Assembly: GCA_900318265.1 (NCBI GenBank)
Contig: ONKA01000005.1
Span: 94,957 to 158,956 of the forward strand
DNA from: an uncultured Bacteroidales bacterium
GTDB lineage: Bacteria > Bacteroidota > Bacteroidia > Bacteroidales > F082
Reading direction: 5' to 3'
Length of the DNA: 64,000 nucleotides
Below are positions 42,756 to 51,885 of this stretch, piece after piece. A program made the position numbers and the translations under genes. A model generated the notes under the pieces. The model was not told the DNA's origin. It saw only the letters and a program-made list of their open reading frames with translations, and searched no databases. Position 1 is the first letter of the stretch, and each line of letters starts with the position of its first letter.

Positions 42756-42780
42756 TTTGAATAATTATTGATTCTGCTGG

Positions 42781-42788
42781 CAAAGATA
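42781..42788 (-). promoter_or_regulatory. -7 promoter element for the YD-repeat lipoprotein
   Basis: TATCTTTG on the minus strand followed by CCAGC lies 25 bases before the ATG at 42755. Confidence 0.78.
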
Positions 42789-42821
42789 TAACTTTTCGAA
42801 TCACAGCAAACCAAAAAAAAC

Positions 42822-42829
42822 TATCTTTG
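42822..42829 (+). promoter_or_regulatory. -7 promoter element for the VWA-like lipoprotein
   Basis: TATCTTTG followed by CAATT lies 50 bases before the ATG at 42880, back to back with the minus-strand element 33 bases away. Confidence 0.78.
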
Positions 42830-42879
42830 CAATTTTAAAGGCATTAACTCGTTAATTGAACAAGAAAACTTAATCGAAT

Positions 42880-43983
42880 ATGAAGAAACACATTCTATCG
42901 GTAGCAGTTTTGGCACTTGCCGTCATGCTCTCCACCTTCACCAGTTGCAGAAAACCACAGGCCGAGGACACCACTCCAGCCAAGGAAGGCCTTTATCTCG
43001 GCATCGTGGGTTTCAACAGCGAGCTCTACACCATGCCACTTGGCCTGCTCAACCAAGACACGAAGCACAACTTCGAGAACTTTGTCGACGGCCTTTCGAT
43101 GCAAAACGGCACCATCCTATATCATGCCGTCAACACGGGCCTCAACAGCCTGGCCGCCGCCAAGATTCCGGAGAATCTCATCAACGTCTCGGTGGTGACC
43201 TTCACCGACGGCCTCGACCAAGGTTCGTATGTGCTCTCCGAGAACTACAACTCGGGCAGCGAATACTTGACTGCGGTCAACAGAAGAATCAACCATGAGC
43301 TCATCGGCGGTACCAACATCTCAGCCTACTCCATCGGTGTGCGTGGCTCGGATGTAAGCGACATCGAGAGTTTCCGCAACAACCTCAAGAAGTTGTCGAG
43401 CGACCCCGTTCACAACGTTTTCGAGGTCAACAACATGAATGAAGCCTCCGACATGTTTGCCCGCATCGCCCAACAACTCTACAACCAGAGCACTTTATAC
43501 AATGTCACGCTCAAGCTGCCGGCACAGGAACCCAACACCAGGATTCGCTTCACCTTCGACAATGTAATCGATGCCAGCGAATCGCAGTGCTACATCGAAG
43601 GCACCTACATCCGCAACGGAGGCAGAGGCCAACTGACCGAAATCCAATATGTTGGCATGGAATGCATGTCAGGCGTCACCGTAACCGCTTCGACAGAAGG
43701 CATCTTCGACGTGTTTGTTTTCCAAAACCTCACCGACATGGGCGGCAACCAAATCAGCACCGACTATGTGAAGGAATGGAATTGGCTGGGATCCTCGTCG
43801 CAATGGCAGTATAACAGCGAGTTCACGCCGTCGGGCAACACCCAAACCGTCAACGAATACAAGAGTGCGATGATCATGCTTGTGCTCGACTGCTCCAGCT
43901 CATTGGGCAGCGATTTCATCAACGTGAAGACGGCAGCCAACGGCTTCATCGAGACATTGAGCGGAAACTACAACGGAAGATAG
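42880..43983 (+). CDS. Lipoprotein with an apparently circularly permuted VWA domain
   Basis: The 367-residue lipoprotein (signal to STFTSC, Cys23) contains von Willebrand A elements in unusual order. The N-terminal half has the second VWA strand (YLGIVGFNSE), the MIDAS threonine T78 in QNGTILYHAV and the MIDAS aspartate D110 in VSVVTFTDGLDQG. The canonical first strand with DxSxS (LVLDCSSSLG, D337-S339-S341) comes at the very end, with its helix as the C-terminus. A beta-rich insert (about 205-325) lies between. The permutation is my inference from motif order. It may bind a metal and an adhesive or structural partner at the cell surface. Confidence 0.77.
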   Translation: MKKHILSVAVLALAVMLSTFTSCRKPQAEDTTPAKEGLYLGIVGFNSELYTMPLGLLNQDTKHNFENFVDGLSMQNGTILYHAVNTGLNSLAAAKIPENLINVSVVTFTDGLDQGSYVLSENYNSGSEYLTAVNRRINHELIGGTNISAYSIGVRGSDVSDIESFRNNLKKLSSDPVHNVFEVNNMNEASDMFARIAQQLYNQSTLYNVTLKLPAQEPNTRIRFTFDNVIDASESQCYIEGTYIRNGGRGQLTEIQYVGMECMSGVTVTASTEGIFDVFVFQNLTDMGGNQISTDYVKEWNWLGSSSQWQYNSEFTPSGNTQTVNEYKSAMIMLVLDCSSSLGSDFINVKTAANGFIETLSGNYNGR

Positions 43984-44000
43984 TCTATTGACTATGACTA

Positions 44001-44049
44001 ATGACAATGACCATGACCACATTTACCGTGGGTCGTGGTCATTGTCATT
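44001..44049. repeat. Inverted repeat ATGACAATGACC / GTGGTCATTGTCAT
   Basis: ATGACAATGACCATGACCAC pairs with GTGGTCATTGTCAT across about 14 bases, between convergent genes. The GH16 stop codon (44045-44047, minus strand) lies inside the right arm. It is possibly a bidirectional terminator. Confidence 0.72.
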
Positions 44050-45571
44050 TATAATGGAAACGTTCACGATGCACAGCCACTTTCTCCTTAAAGTTAGCCA
44101 AGCGCGAACCGGCTTCCGACAAGGTATCGGGCAAGCCTTCACTGTTAGTCACCTTACCCGCACTACCGCCACGCCAAAAGCGCTCAGAGAAAGCCATCAG
44201 AGCTTCCAGCTCCTCATCCTCGAATTCGCTCAAGCTGAGGAAACCACCTTGTCCAATAGCCATCTTTGAGAAAACACGATTCACTATGGGAAACTGCACA
44301 TTGTTGCTAAACAAAAACAAACCAACATCAGCCACATTGGGGATATCGTCAATCATTTGGATGCCCAAATTGCTGGCATATTCCCTTAAACTGTCAATTT
44401 CCTTTTCAGAGCAATTTCCATCGCCGTTCCATTGCAGGTAATTCAACTTATAGAAAGCCATCACATCCAACAGCTTTTTTATCTCACTGAATGTCAGTTT
44501 TTTGTCATACCTATCAAGACTAATGCCACGATAAGAACAAGCCGGCTTGTCGTAAAAATCAACGTTAGCGATCCTTCCGTCCTCACCAATAAGCTGGTTA
44601 AGAGTACTTTGCGCCCATACTACGTTGCCCGAAACGGTGGCCTTGCCCCGTCGGGTAACAATATGATATTCATCAGGATTGGCGAAGGTTTCACTCTCAT
44701 CGACCACTATCCTCTTGAATTTATACCGTTTCCTCGTATACTGTTGATAATCTTGTGGCTCTGGAATAACATCGGTCTTTGTATCCAACTCATAGTAGCG
44801 CACATAGTCGATGCGCAGTTCCACTGGCAACTTGGCAGTGTCAATGTAGGGCGAACGGTCACGACCCAATTGTGCATCCAAAATCAAGTAATAGTCGTAA
44901 TCACTGAAAGGGAACTGGCCATTTCTGCCATCACGGAAGCGAGGATAGGTCAGCGTCCGGCGCCCATTGACGAAAAACACGAGACTGTCCTGAAAGCGTT
45001 CCACGCTGTAGGTGTTGTATTCCCCTTCGTTATAACTCGGATAGGCCACCTGAGAAGGTCGGTTGCGCCTACGCAGGTTGTACGTGTAATGGCTATGCAC
45101 CGTGTTGTTCACAAAAGGATTGTCCCTAAAGTGCTCCATGATGTCAATCTCACCGGCATAAGGCCAATTCACCTTGTGGTCGGTCCAAGGCAGCATCCAA
45201 ATGGCAGGCCAATAACCCTGCGCCACATCGAACTTGGCCCTCACTTCCAATCTGCCGTAGCTGAAGGTCTTTTTGCCTTTGCCCCACACGCCGCCAGTCA
45301 AAAAAGCAGCCGTGTCTTTGGCCAAATAGTCATTCACCATGCCGCGCAACACCAGGCTGCCGTCATCAAAACCATATAGCCTTTCGTCCGACGACATGTG
45401 GATAGCCCAGTCGGGCTTGCTCCTAGGAATCTTCGACCAAACCGTTTCGTCCAAAACGCCAGAATCAAATTCATCGTTCCAAACCAAGGCGTAACGACGA
45501 TGTTCCTGCGCATTGGAAAACCCAATAAATCCAATGATTATCAAAAAGATAGGTAAAAATCGTTTCATCAT
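44045..45571 (-). CDS. GH16 glycosidase fused to a truncated GH20-like domain
   Basis: The 508-residue secreted protein (signal to SNAQ, about 22) has a GH16 domain over about 28-262, with catalytic GEIDIMEH (nucleophile E141, D143, acid E146), the signature of laminarinases and related beta-glucanases. Residues about 300-410 then resemble the N-terminal and first-barrel part of GH20 hexosaminidases (VVWAQSTLNQLI; SYRGISLDRYD; LLDVMAFYKLNYLQW). The HxGGDE catalytic block is missing and the sequence passes directly to a GH20 tail-like LMAFSERFWRGG. The tail is therefore probably a non-catalytic binding or structural relic. Confidence 0.82.
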   Translation of the reverse strand: MMKRFLPIFLIIIGFIGFSNAQEHRRYALVWNDEFDSGVLDETVWSKIPRSKPDWAIHMSSDERLYGFDDGSLVLRGMVNDYLAKDTAAFLTGGVWGKGKKTFSYGRLEVRAKFDVAQGYWPAIWMLPWTDHKVNWPYAGEIDIMEHFRDNPFVNNTVHSHYTYNLRRRNRPSQVAYPSYNEGEYNTYSVERFQDSLVFFVNGRRTLTYPRFRDGRNGQFPFSDYDYYLILDAQLGRDRSPYIDTAKLPVELRIDYVRYYELDTKTDVIPEPQDYQQYTRKRYKFKRIVVDESETFANPDEYHIVTRRGKATVSGNVVWAQSTLNQLIGEDGRIANVDFYDKPACSYRGISLDRYDKKLTFSEIKKLLDVMAFYKLNYLQWNGDGNCSEKEIDSLREYASNLGIQMIDDIPNVADVGLFLFSNNVQFPIVNRVFSKMAIGQGGFLSLSEFEDEELEALMAFSERFWRGGSAGKVTNSEGLPDTLSEAGSRLANFKEKVAVHRERFHYK

Positions 45572-45640
45572 ATTATTCTGTATTTCGCTGTAAAAGTAAG
45601 GATTTTACCATTCGGTTTCGCTTGTTTCGCATGAGTTTAC

Positions 45641-45648
45641 TATTTTTG
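45641..45648 (+). promoter_or_regulatory. -7 promoter element for the esterase
   Basis: TATTTTTG followed by CAGCT lies 20 bases before the ATG at 45669. Confidence 0.78.
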
Positions 45649-45668
45649 CAGCTAAATCATACCAAGCC

Positions 45669-47261
45669 ATGCGCCGCTCTATTCTTACTTTATTCCTTTC
45701 CCTGTTGTTCACCCAACTCTTCGGCAACGACGGCATTCCAAGCTCACACCAGATTTTAAAAAAGGTCTATTTTCCAGTCATCGAGACACCTGCCTGCTTT
45801 ACGAGCACCATCCACGACAAAGAGTTTTTGATTTTCATCGAATACAGTGATAGTCTACACATCAATGGCCACTATATGGCCATGGAAGAATTCATGACTG
45901 ATACCCTTCCTTTCAAATTGGAAGCCAAAGGCCGCAACGCCATTCTTTATTACGAGGGGGAAAAGGAAGTTTTCAGACCGCGCGTCAAATCCATGGATAA
46001 CCGACATGCCGAAGGCAACGCCCGTTTGAGCCTATTCAAGACCGCAAAGTTTAACTTCGACAGATTCGAAACGCCCGCATTTCACGACTTCAAAAACAAA
46101 CGTTATCAGGACACCTTGTTCGCAGTAGAAGAAATCCATGACATCCCTTATGCCAATGTCACGGGGTTCTGGTCTGAGTTGGCAGACGAAACCGCGGTGT
46201 CCGACAAGATCTTCAACTTGGGCAATGCCATTTATGAGAGCTCGCTAGACCTCCATCTCGACGTTTTTCGTCCACAAGGCGACTCTTTAAAGAAACGACC
46301 TTTGGTCATGCTCGTTCATGGCGGCGCTTTCTATTTTGGTTCGAAAGATGACAAATCGATCACCCAATGGTGCCAACACTTGGCTTCGATGGGTTACGTG
46401 GCCGCCTCCATCGATTACAGGATAGGCTTCCTGCCTACCAAGTCCAGCATTGGACGAGCGGGCTACCGCGCCGTACAAGACGCCCACGCAGCAATGCGTT
46501 TCCTTGTATCGCACCAGGAAGAATACGGAATCGACACCACCATGCTTTTTGTGGGAGGTGCCAGCGCAGGAGCCATCACCGCACTCAATCTTGCCTTTAT
46601 GACCAACGAAACCCGGCCCGAATACACCCACTACAGTTTCTTGAGCCCGGAACTTGGCGACATCGACACTTCTGGCAACGACATCAAGAGCAATTTCCGA
46701 ATCAAAGGCATCGTTGACATGTGGGGGGCCATGCCCGACACTACCCTTATTCACGACCGGAACATACCCATTTTGGCCTTCCATGGTGATGCCGACGACA
46801 TCGTCCCCTACGATTACAACTACCCATTTGCCATGGCAGGCCTACTGAAAACTGTGTTGGTCGAAAAAATGTATGGTTCGTCATGCATCGTTGATCGTGC
46901 CATCAAATTGGGATACAAAGCTCATTTGGTCACCTTTTCAGGATACAAACACTCACCCCATGTTGAACCTACAACCAAGGAATTGAATGAAAATTTCTTC
47001 ACCATCCAAGACATGATGTCGGACTTTTTCTTCGATATCATCGTGCCGCAGCAACCCGAAATCATTGAGGGAGACGATTATTATTACGTGAAACCATACC
47101 CTTTGGCCACCAGTTGGAAAGCCGAAGGAGGAGTCATCCTCGAATCAACAGGCAACAATGTCAAAGTGGCATGGTTCGGCAACGCCCCCAAACATAGTCT
47201 TACCGCATCGACATTACTGCCCCACGGCTTGGGTCTCAATACAACCAAAATTATCAATTAG
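45669..47261 (+). CDS. Secreted alpha/beta-hydrolase (carboxylesterase-like)
   Basis: The 530-residue protein has a signal peptide (MRRSILTLFLSLLFTQLFG). An N-terminal beta-rich region (about 25-180) precedes an alpha/beta-hydrolase domain of the HSL/acetyl-esterase type. It has oxyanion motif HGGAF (217-221), nucleophile elbow GGASAG with S299, a catalytic acid probably in GDADDIVPYDY (about 376) and the histidine in GYKHSPH (about 430). The remaining 70 residues are a short beta-rich tail. It may deacylate polysaccharides or peptides outside the cell; the substrate is unknown. The cyclo-ligase gene follows after 11 bases. Confidence 0.83.
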   Translation: MRRSILTLFLSLLFTQLFGNDGIPSSHQILKKVYFPVIETPACFTSTIHDKEFLIFIEYSDSLHINGHYMAMEEFMTDTLPFKLEAKGRNAILYYEGEKEVFRPRVKSMDNRHAEGNARLSLFKTAKFNFDRFETPAFHDFKNKRYQDTLFAVEEIHDIPYANVTGFWSELADETAVSDKIFNLGNAIYESSLDLHLDVFRPQGDSLKKRPLVMLVHGGAFYFGSKDDKSITQWCQHLASMGYVAASIDYRIGFLPTKSSIGRAGYRAVQDAHAAMRFLVSHQEEYGIDTTMLFVGGASAGAITALNLAFMTNETRPEYTHYSFLSPELGDIDTSGNDIKSNFRIKGIVDMWGAMPDTTLIHDRNIPILAFHGDADDIVPYDYNYPFAMAGLLKTVLVEKMYGSSCIVDRAIKLGYKAHLVTFSGYKHSPHVEPTTKELNENFFTIQDMMSDFFFDIIVPQQPEIIEGDDYYYVKPYPLATSWKAEGGVILESTGNNVKVAWFGNAPKHSLTASTLLPHGLGLNTTKIIN

Positions 47262-47272
47262 TCATAAAAGAA

Positions 47273-47797
47273 ATGGACAAAAAAGAACTACGCGCCCACA
47301 TCAAAACACTGAAAAAACAGCATACCAAAGAACAACTTCTCGAACAATCCGAGAAGATCTTGGCCAAGCTCGAACAGCATCCCGACTTCATCAAAGCCAA
47401 AAAAGTCATGCTTTACAGTGCCCTCCCCGACGAGGTACAGACCCAAGCTTTCCTAGAAAAATGGCATCTCAAGAAGACCATCATTCTCCCCACTGTGGTC
47501 GGCGACGACATCATCCCCGTGGAATATGCCAAAGACACCGACTTTGCCGTGGGCGACTTCAACATCCTTGAGCCACAAAACGATCCCTACACTGGCAATT
47601 TCGACCTCATCGTTGTTCCAGGGGTAGCCTTCGACCGAAAAGGCAATCGCATCGGCCGTGGGAAAGGCTACTACGACCGTTTTCTTTGCCAACATTTGGA
47701 AACAAAACGCATAGGCATTTGCTTTGATTTCCAACTTGTTGAAGAAGTCCCCACCGAGCCCCTAGATATCAAAATGGACGAAGTGATTTCATTATGA
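47273..47797 (+). CDS. 5-formyltetrahydrofolate cyclo-ligase
   Basis: This 174-residue enzyme converts 5-formyl-THF to 5,10-methenyl-THF with ATP. The family motif GRGKGYYDRFL is at about 125-135, the folate site VPGVAFDRKGNRIG precedes it and the N-terminal helix begins MDKKELRAHIKTLKKQ. Length and motifs are complete. It lies 11 bases after the esterase, probably co-transcribed by proximity rather than function. Confidence 0.93.
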   Translation: MDKKELRAHIKTLKKQHTKEQLLEQSEKILAKLEQHPDFIKAKKVMLYSALPDEVQTQAFLEKWHLKKTIILPTVVGDDIIPVEYAKDTDFAVGDFNILEPQNDPYTGNFDLIVVPGVAFDRKGNRIGRGKGYYDRFLCQHLETKRIGICFDFQLVEEVPTEPLDIKMDEVISL

Positions 47798-47851
47798 AAG
47801 TCTTTTTGATGATTTCTTTTCCATAATCGTCAAACATTGCGAAATTATTCT

Positions 47852-47859
47852 TATTTTTG
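47852..47859 (+). promoter_or_regulatory. -7 promoter element for the second C10 peptidase
   Basis: TATTTTTG followed by AAGCC lies 28 bases before the ATG at 47888. Confidence 0.75.
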
Positions 47860-47887
47860 AAGCCTTTTAAAGAAACTCATTTACATC

Positions 47888-50656
47888 ATGAAAAAACACA
47901 TACTATTAGGCCTTGTCGTGCTTTTAGGCATGACCACACTGAATGCCCGTCCCGTCGACGTGGCCAGAGCTAAGGAAATCGGACAAAAATTTGCCCAAGC
48001 TAATTTCAACAACAACTTAAGAAGCAACGAGTTACAATTGGTCTACACTGGTTCATCAAGCCGTGGTGAGGCCTGCTTCTATGCCTTCAATGCAGGAGAC
48101 GATGGTTTCGTCATCGTTTCGGCCGACGACCGTTTTCGTCCTATCGTAGGTTACTCCGACGAAGGCCCGTTTGCGACTGAAAACATGTCGCCCGAACTCG
48201 CTTTTTACCTTGAAAAAATCATCGAAGCCCGCACCAGCCGCAATGCCGTCATCTTCGACGACACCGAGCAGGAATGGCAAAGTGTGGCCACCACGGGACA
48301 CATGCTCTCACGCAACGGTGGTCGCGGTGTCGACTACATCTGCACCACCAAGTGGAATCAGGACTCACCCTACAACTTTTATGCTCCCGAAGCAGGCAGT
48401 GGTCCTGGCGGCCGTTGCTATGCAGGTTGCGTAGCCACTGCGATGAGCCAAGTGATGAAACGTTGGGACTATCCCACCCAAGGTTCTGGTAGCCATTCCT
48501 ATTACTGCCAAGGCTATGGCTCGCAATCGGCCAATTTCGGCGCCACCACCTATGATTGGGAACACATGCCCGACAGACTAAATGGTGCTTCACAACAAGA
48601 GATTGAGGCTGTAGCATTGTTGATGTACCACTGTGCCGTGGCTGTCGACATGCAATTCTCGCCCAGTGGCAGCGGTGCCAACTCATGGGATGTGCCCGAT
48701 GCCATTGAACGTTATTTCTCTTATTCAAGCCATGCTTCACTCAAGAGCCGCGACTATTATTCTCTTGTCAATTGGCAAAACATGCTGAAGGAATCCCACG
48801 ACATTGGCTGGCCTGTCTATTATTCTGGTTTCAGCAACAGCGGTGGTCATGCCTTTGTTTGCGACGGCTACGACGACAGCGACCTCTTCCACTTCAACTG
48901 GGGCTGGGGAGGCAGCAGCGACGGTTGGTTTGTCATCGATGAGATCGACTATGCCGGCTGGGCCCAGGCCGTGTTCAACTATGTACCTGCCGATGTCTAC
49001 GATTACATGCCCTTGGAGCCAGAAAACCTCAGCGTCAGCACCAGTGGCGACTTTGACTATGCTGCCACTTTGACTTGGACCAACCCCACACAAGACATCC
49101 ATTTGCACGATTTGACCACCATCGACCAAATGGTCATCACCCGTAACGGCAAAATCATTCATACCGAAAACAACGTGGCCCCTGGTGCCAGCATGAGCTT
49201 TACCGATCAATACATGCCCAAGATGGTGAACTACAGCGTTTATGCCATCGTTCACAATGCCAAGGGCTTGGCGGCCACCGAAAAGAATGTCTTATTGGGA
49301 CCCACCTGCGAGTGGACTGTTGAAATGAACGCCCAAAACGCACAAGGTTGGAACGGTGGCGCACTCTTATTTGTCAACGGTGCTGGCGATGAAGTGGCAC
49401 GACTTTCTCTCGAATCTTCGCAAGCCACCCGCACCATCACCCTTCCTCTTGGCCATGTCGAGATCCGCTGGGAAAAACCGGAACAATCCATCGAAAGCTT
49501 CTCATTCAAAGTGAAAAACCCCAACGGGGTGATCAAGACCCAATTCCATGGCAACTCTTCCGAAATCCAAAACGGTTTATTCTACATCATCAACAACACT
49601 TGCAGTGACAAAGACGAAGAAGCTGACGGCACCCTCTTGACAGCCACCATCGCTAACGACCAAGTAACTTTGAATTGGAATCCTGTCAACAATAGCGTCA
49701 ATTACCAAGTGTTCCGCGACGGCCTGCTTTATGACATGACTACGGAGACAAGTTTCGTCGACGACGACACTCGCGAGACCTTCCATACCTACCACGTCAC
49801 CGCCTTCACCATCGACGGCGAGACCCTTCTTTCCAACATTTGTAGCTACCAACCCGAGTCGGAGTGTCTCGTCCCCATCAACCTCAGGGTTGAAATAGCC
49901 ACCCCTGTTAAGGCCAAACTCACTTGGGAAGCTCCCGTAGGCGAAAGCGTTACAGGTTATATGGTCTACCGCCGACCCAAAGGAGGCGAGTTCAAACGTA
50001 TCAAGTTGCTCACCGGTACATCCTATACCGACAATCTTTCCGCTTTGCCCGATGGTCTTTATGAATATGCCGTCACTGGCTATTTCCGTGAAATTGAATG
50101 CGAATCTGGTTATGCTTCAGTCGAAGGCCATCCTGAACTCAACTTCGTGGAATTCAACAAGACCATCATTCCCACCCACCTTGATTTCTTCATCCACGAA
50201 GGACACGTCATCCTGCAATGGAAGGAAGGCTCGATGGCCGACAACTATCAGGTTTACCGTAACGGCGAACACATTGGATACAACATCATCGGGAACTCGT
50301 TCGTTGACTATTCTGCCACATCACAGCAAAGCTACACTTACTACATCACTGGACACTCGACTCACATGATATCCAATCCTTCCAATGTGGTCTTCGTCGA
50401 CTGGACTACCGATGTGGACGAAAACGCGCAACAAGGCATCAGCATCTATCCCAATCCGACAGAGAGTACCGTTACCATTGAAGCCCTTGATCTCCGCCAA
50501 GTCAGGGTCTTCAACCTGATGGGCCAAGAAGTGCAATGCCATCCGACTATCGAAGGCAATATCACCCTCGACCTTTCATCGCAACCCAAGGGCTGTTATT
50601 TCATTGAAACCACAACCGACCATGGCTGCTCAACCACCAAAATTGTGAAATTATAA
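47888..50656 (+). CDS. Secreted C10 (streptopain-like) cysteine peptidase with T9SS sorting domain, paralogue 2
   Basis: The 922-residue precursor has a signal peptide (MKKHILLGLVVLLGMTTLNA). A Spi-type inhibitory domain (about 22-120; FVIVSADDRFRPIVGYS) precedes the C10 catalytic domain with C181 (GGRCYAGCVATAMSQ) and H321 (GGHAFVCDGYD), closing FNWGWGGSSDGW. At least three Fn3-like modules occupy about 390-840. The protein ends in a T9SS type A domain (SIYPNPTESTVTI ... PKGCYFIETTTDHG). It shares its domain order with the C10 protein at 4124 but is longer. C1 peptidases follow 14 bases later. Confidence 0.92.
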   Translation: MKKHILLGLVVLLGMTTLNARPVDVARAKEIGQKFAQANFNNNLRSNELQLVYTGSSSRGEACFYAFNAGDDGFVIVSADDRFRPIVGYSDEGPFATENMSPELAFYLEKIIEARTSRNAVIFDDTEQEWQSVATTGHMLSRNGGRGVDYICTTKWNQDSPYNFYAPEAGSGPGGRCYAGCVATAMSQVMKRWDYPTQGSGSHSYYCQGYGSQSANFGATTYDWEHMPDRLNGASQQEIEAVALLMYHCAVAVDMQFSPSGSGANSWDVPDAIERYFSYSSHASLKSRDYYSLVNWQNMLKESHDIGWPVYYSGFSNSGGHAFVCDGYDDSDLFHFNWGWGGSSDGWFVIDEIDYAGWAQAVFNYVPADVYDYMPLEPENLSVSTSGDFDYAATLTWTNPTQDIHLHDLTTIDQMVITRNGKIIHTENNVAPGASMSFTDQYMPKMVNYSVYAIVHNAKGLAATEKNVLLGPTCEWTVEMNAQNAQGWNGGALLFVNGAGDEVARLSLESSQATRTITLPLGHVEIRWEKPEQSIESFSFKVKNPNGVIKTQFHGNSSEIQNGLFYIINNTCSDKDEEADGTLLTATIANDQVTLNWNPVNNSVNYQVFRDGLLYDMTTETSFVDDDTRETFHTYHVTAFTIDGETLLSNICSYQPESECLVPINLRVEIATPVKAKLTWEAPVGESVTGYMVYRRPKGGEFKRIKLLTGTSYTDNLSALPDGLYEYAVTGYFREIECESGYASVEGHPELNFVEFNKTIIPTHLDFFIHEGHVILQWKEGSMADNYQVYRNGEHIGYNIIGNSFVDYSATSQQSYTYYITGHSTHMISNPSNVVFVDWTTDVDENAQQGISIYPNPTESTVTIEALDLRQVRVFNLMGQEVQCHPTIEGNITLDLSSQPKGCYFIETTTDHGCSTTKIVKL

Positions 50657-50670
50657 GAACAACAAAAGAC

Positions 50671-51810
50671 ATGAAAACAAACAGATTCTTAAGTATGGCA
50701 GCCTTTGCGCTGCTGTTGGGCACAGGCACCTCGCTCGTTGCCCAAGAGAAAGAAGAACAACCCGTCTACCAAATCACTGAGACTGTCAACGTGAAACATA
50801 CTCCTGTCGACAACCAAGGCAGCTCCGGCACTTGCTGGTGCTTTGCGGGTATCGGCTTCGTAGAGGCTGAAATCCAGCGCATCTACGGTAAGGAGTTCAA
50901 CCTCTCGGAGATGTTTGTGGTGCGTAATGCATGGACAGAAAAAGTTGCCAAGTTCACCAGAATGCACGGCAACAACACCCTCAGCCAAGGCGGCGAAGTA
51001 TGCGATGTCCTCTATATGATTGACAAATACGGCATGATGCCTGAAGCCGACTATAGCGGCAAGGTCATCGGCGAAGAACGCCACATGCACAGCGAGATGA
51101 ACGAGGTGATCAGCAGCGTGGCCCGTGCCATCATCAAAAACGGCAATAAAAAGATCTCTCCTGCCGGCCCAAAAGCCGTGCAAGGTGTACTGGACGCATA
51201 CCTTGGTGTAGCACCTGAAGAGTTTACCGTGGATGGCAAGAAATACACCGCCAAATCGTTTGCCGAAGCCTACCGCATCGACCCTGCCAACTACATTGAA
51301 ATCTGCTCGTTCACCAGTGAGGAATACAACAAGCCATGCATGGTCGAAATCCCCGACAACTGGACCTGGACCCCTGCCTATAACCTGCCTCTTGACAAGC
51401 TGATGGAGGCTGTCGACTATGCCCTTGAGCATGGCTATACCCTTGGGTGGGCACAGGACGTCAGCAACAAAGGTTTTTCAGGCAAGACCGGTATTGGCAT
51501 CGTCCCCGAAGACCCCGAAAGCGAAAACCTTTGGAAAGAGATTGTCGCAGAAAAGAAGGTGACTGACGAGGACCACCAGAAAGCTTACGACAATTGGGAT
51601 GCTGGCGATGACCACAGCATGCTCGTCGTCGGCATTGCCAAAGACCAAAACGGCAACAAATACTACAAGATCAAGAACTCTTGGGGCGACAGAGGACCTT
51701 ACCATGGCTATTGGTACTGCTCCGAGCAATACCTGCGCCAATATACCATCTTCTTCACGCTCAACAAAGAAGCCCTTTCGAAAGCCATGCGTAAAGACCT
51801 TGGATTGTAA
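50671..51810 (+). CDS. Secreted C1B (bleomycin hydrolase/aminopeptidase C-like) cysteine peptidase, copy 1
   Basis: The 379-residue protein has a signal peptide (to SLVAQ, about 25). The papain-type catalytic residues are Q49, C55 (SSGTCWCF), H315 (DDHSMLVVG) and N336 (IKNSWGDRGP). Order and spacing match the C1B aminopeptidase C/bleomycin hydrolase clan. The signal peptide makes this a periplasmic or exported version, unlike the cytosolic enzyme. The next gene is a close paralogue. Both may be transcribed with the C10 gene 14 bases upstream. Confidence 0.9.
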   Translation: MKTNRFLSMAAFALLLGTGTSLVAQEKEEQPVYQITETVNVKHTPVDNQGSSGTCWCFAGIGFVEAEIQRIYGKEFNLSEMFVVRNAWTEKVAKFTRMHGNNTLSQGGEVCDVLYMIDKYGMMPEADYSGKVIGEERHMHSEMNEVISSVARAIIKNGNKKISPAGPKAVQGVLDAYLGVAPEEFTVDGKKYTAKSFAEAYRIDPANYIEICSFTSEEYNKPCMVEIPDNWTWTPAYNLPLDKLMEAVDYALEHGYTLGWAQDVSNKGFSGKTGIGIVPEDPESENLWKEIVAEKKVTDEDHQKAYDNWDAGDDHSMLVVGIAKDQNGNKYYKIKNSWGDRGPYHGYWYCSEQYLRQYTIFFTLNKEALSKAMRKDLGL

Positions 51811-51816
51811 TTCAAT

Positions 51817-51873
51817 TTCGAATCTTTGAATCTTTAAATTTTGAATCTTAAATTACAAATTTTACATTATAAA
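51817..51873. repeat. GAATCTTT/AAATTTT-type heptamer-octamer tract
   Basis: GAATCTTT, GAATCTTT, AAATTTT, GAATCTT and AAATTAC-like units run between the two C1 peptidases, ending near the ATG at 51886. Confidence 0.6.
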
Positions 51874-51885
51874 TATCAACACATC

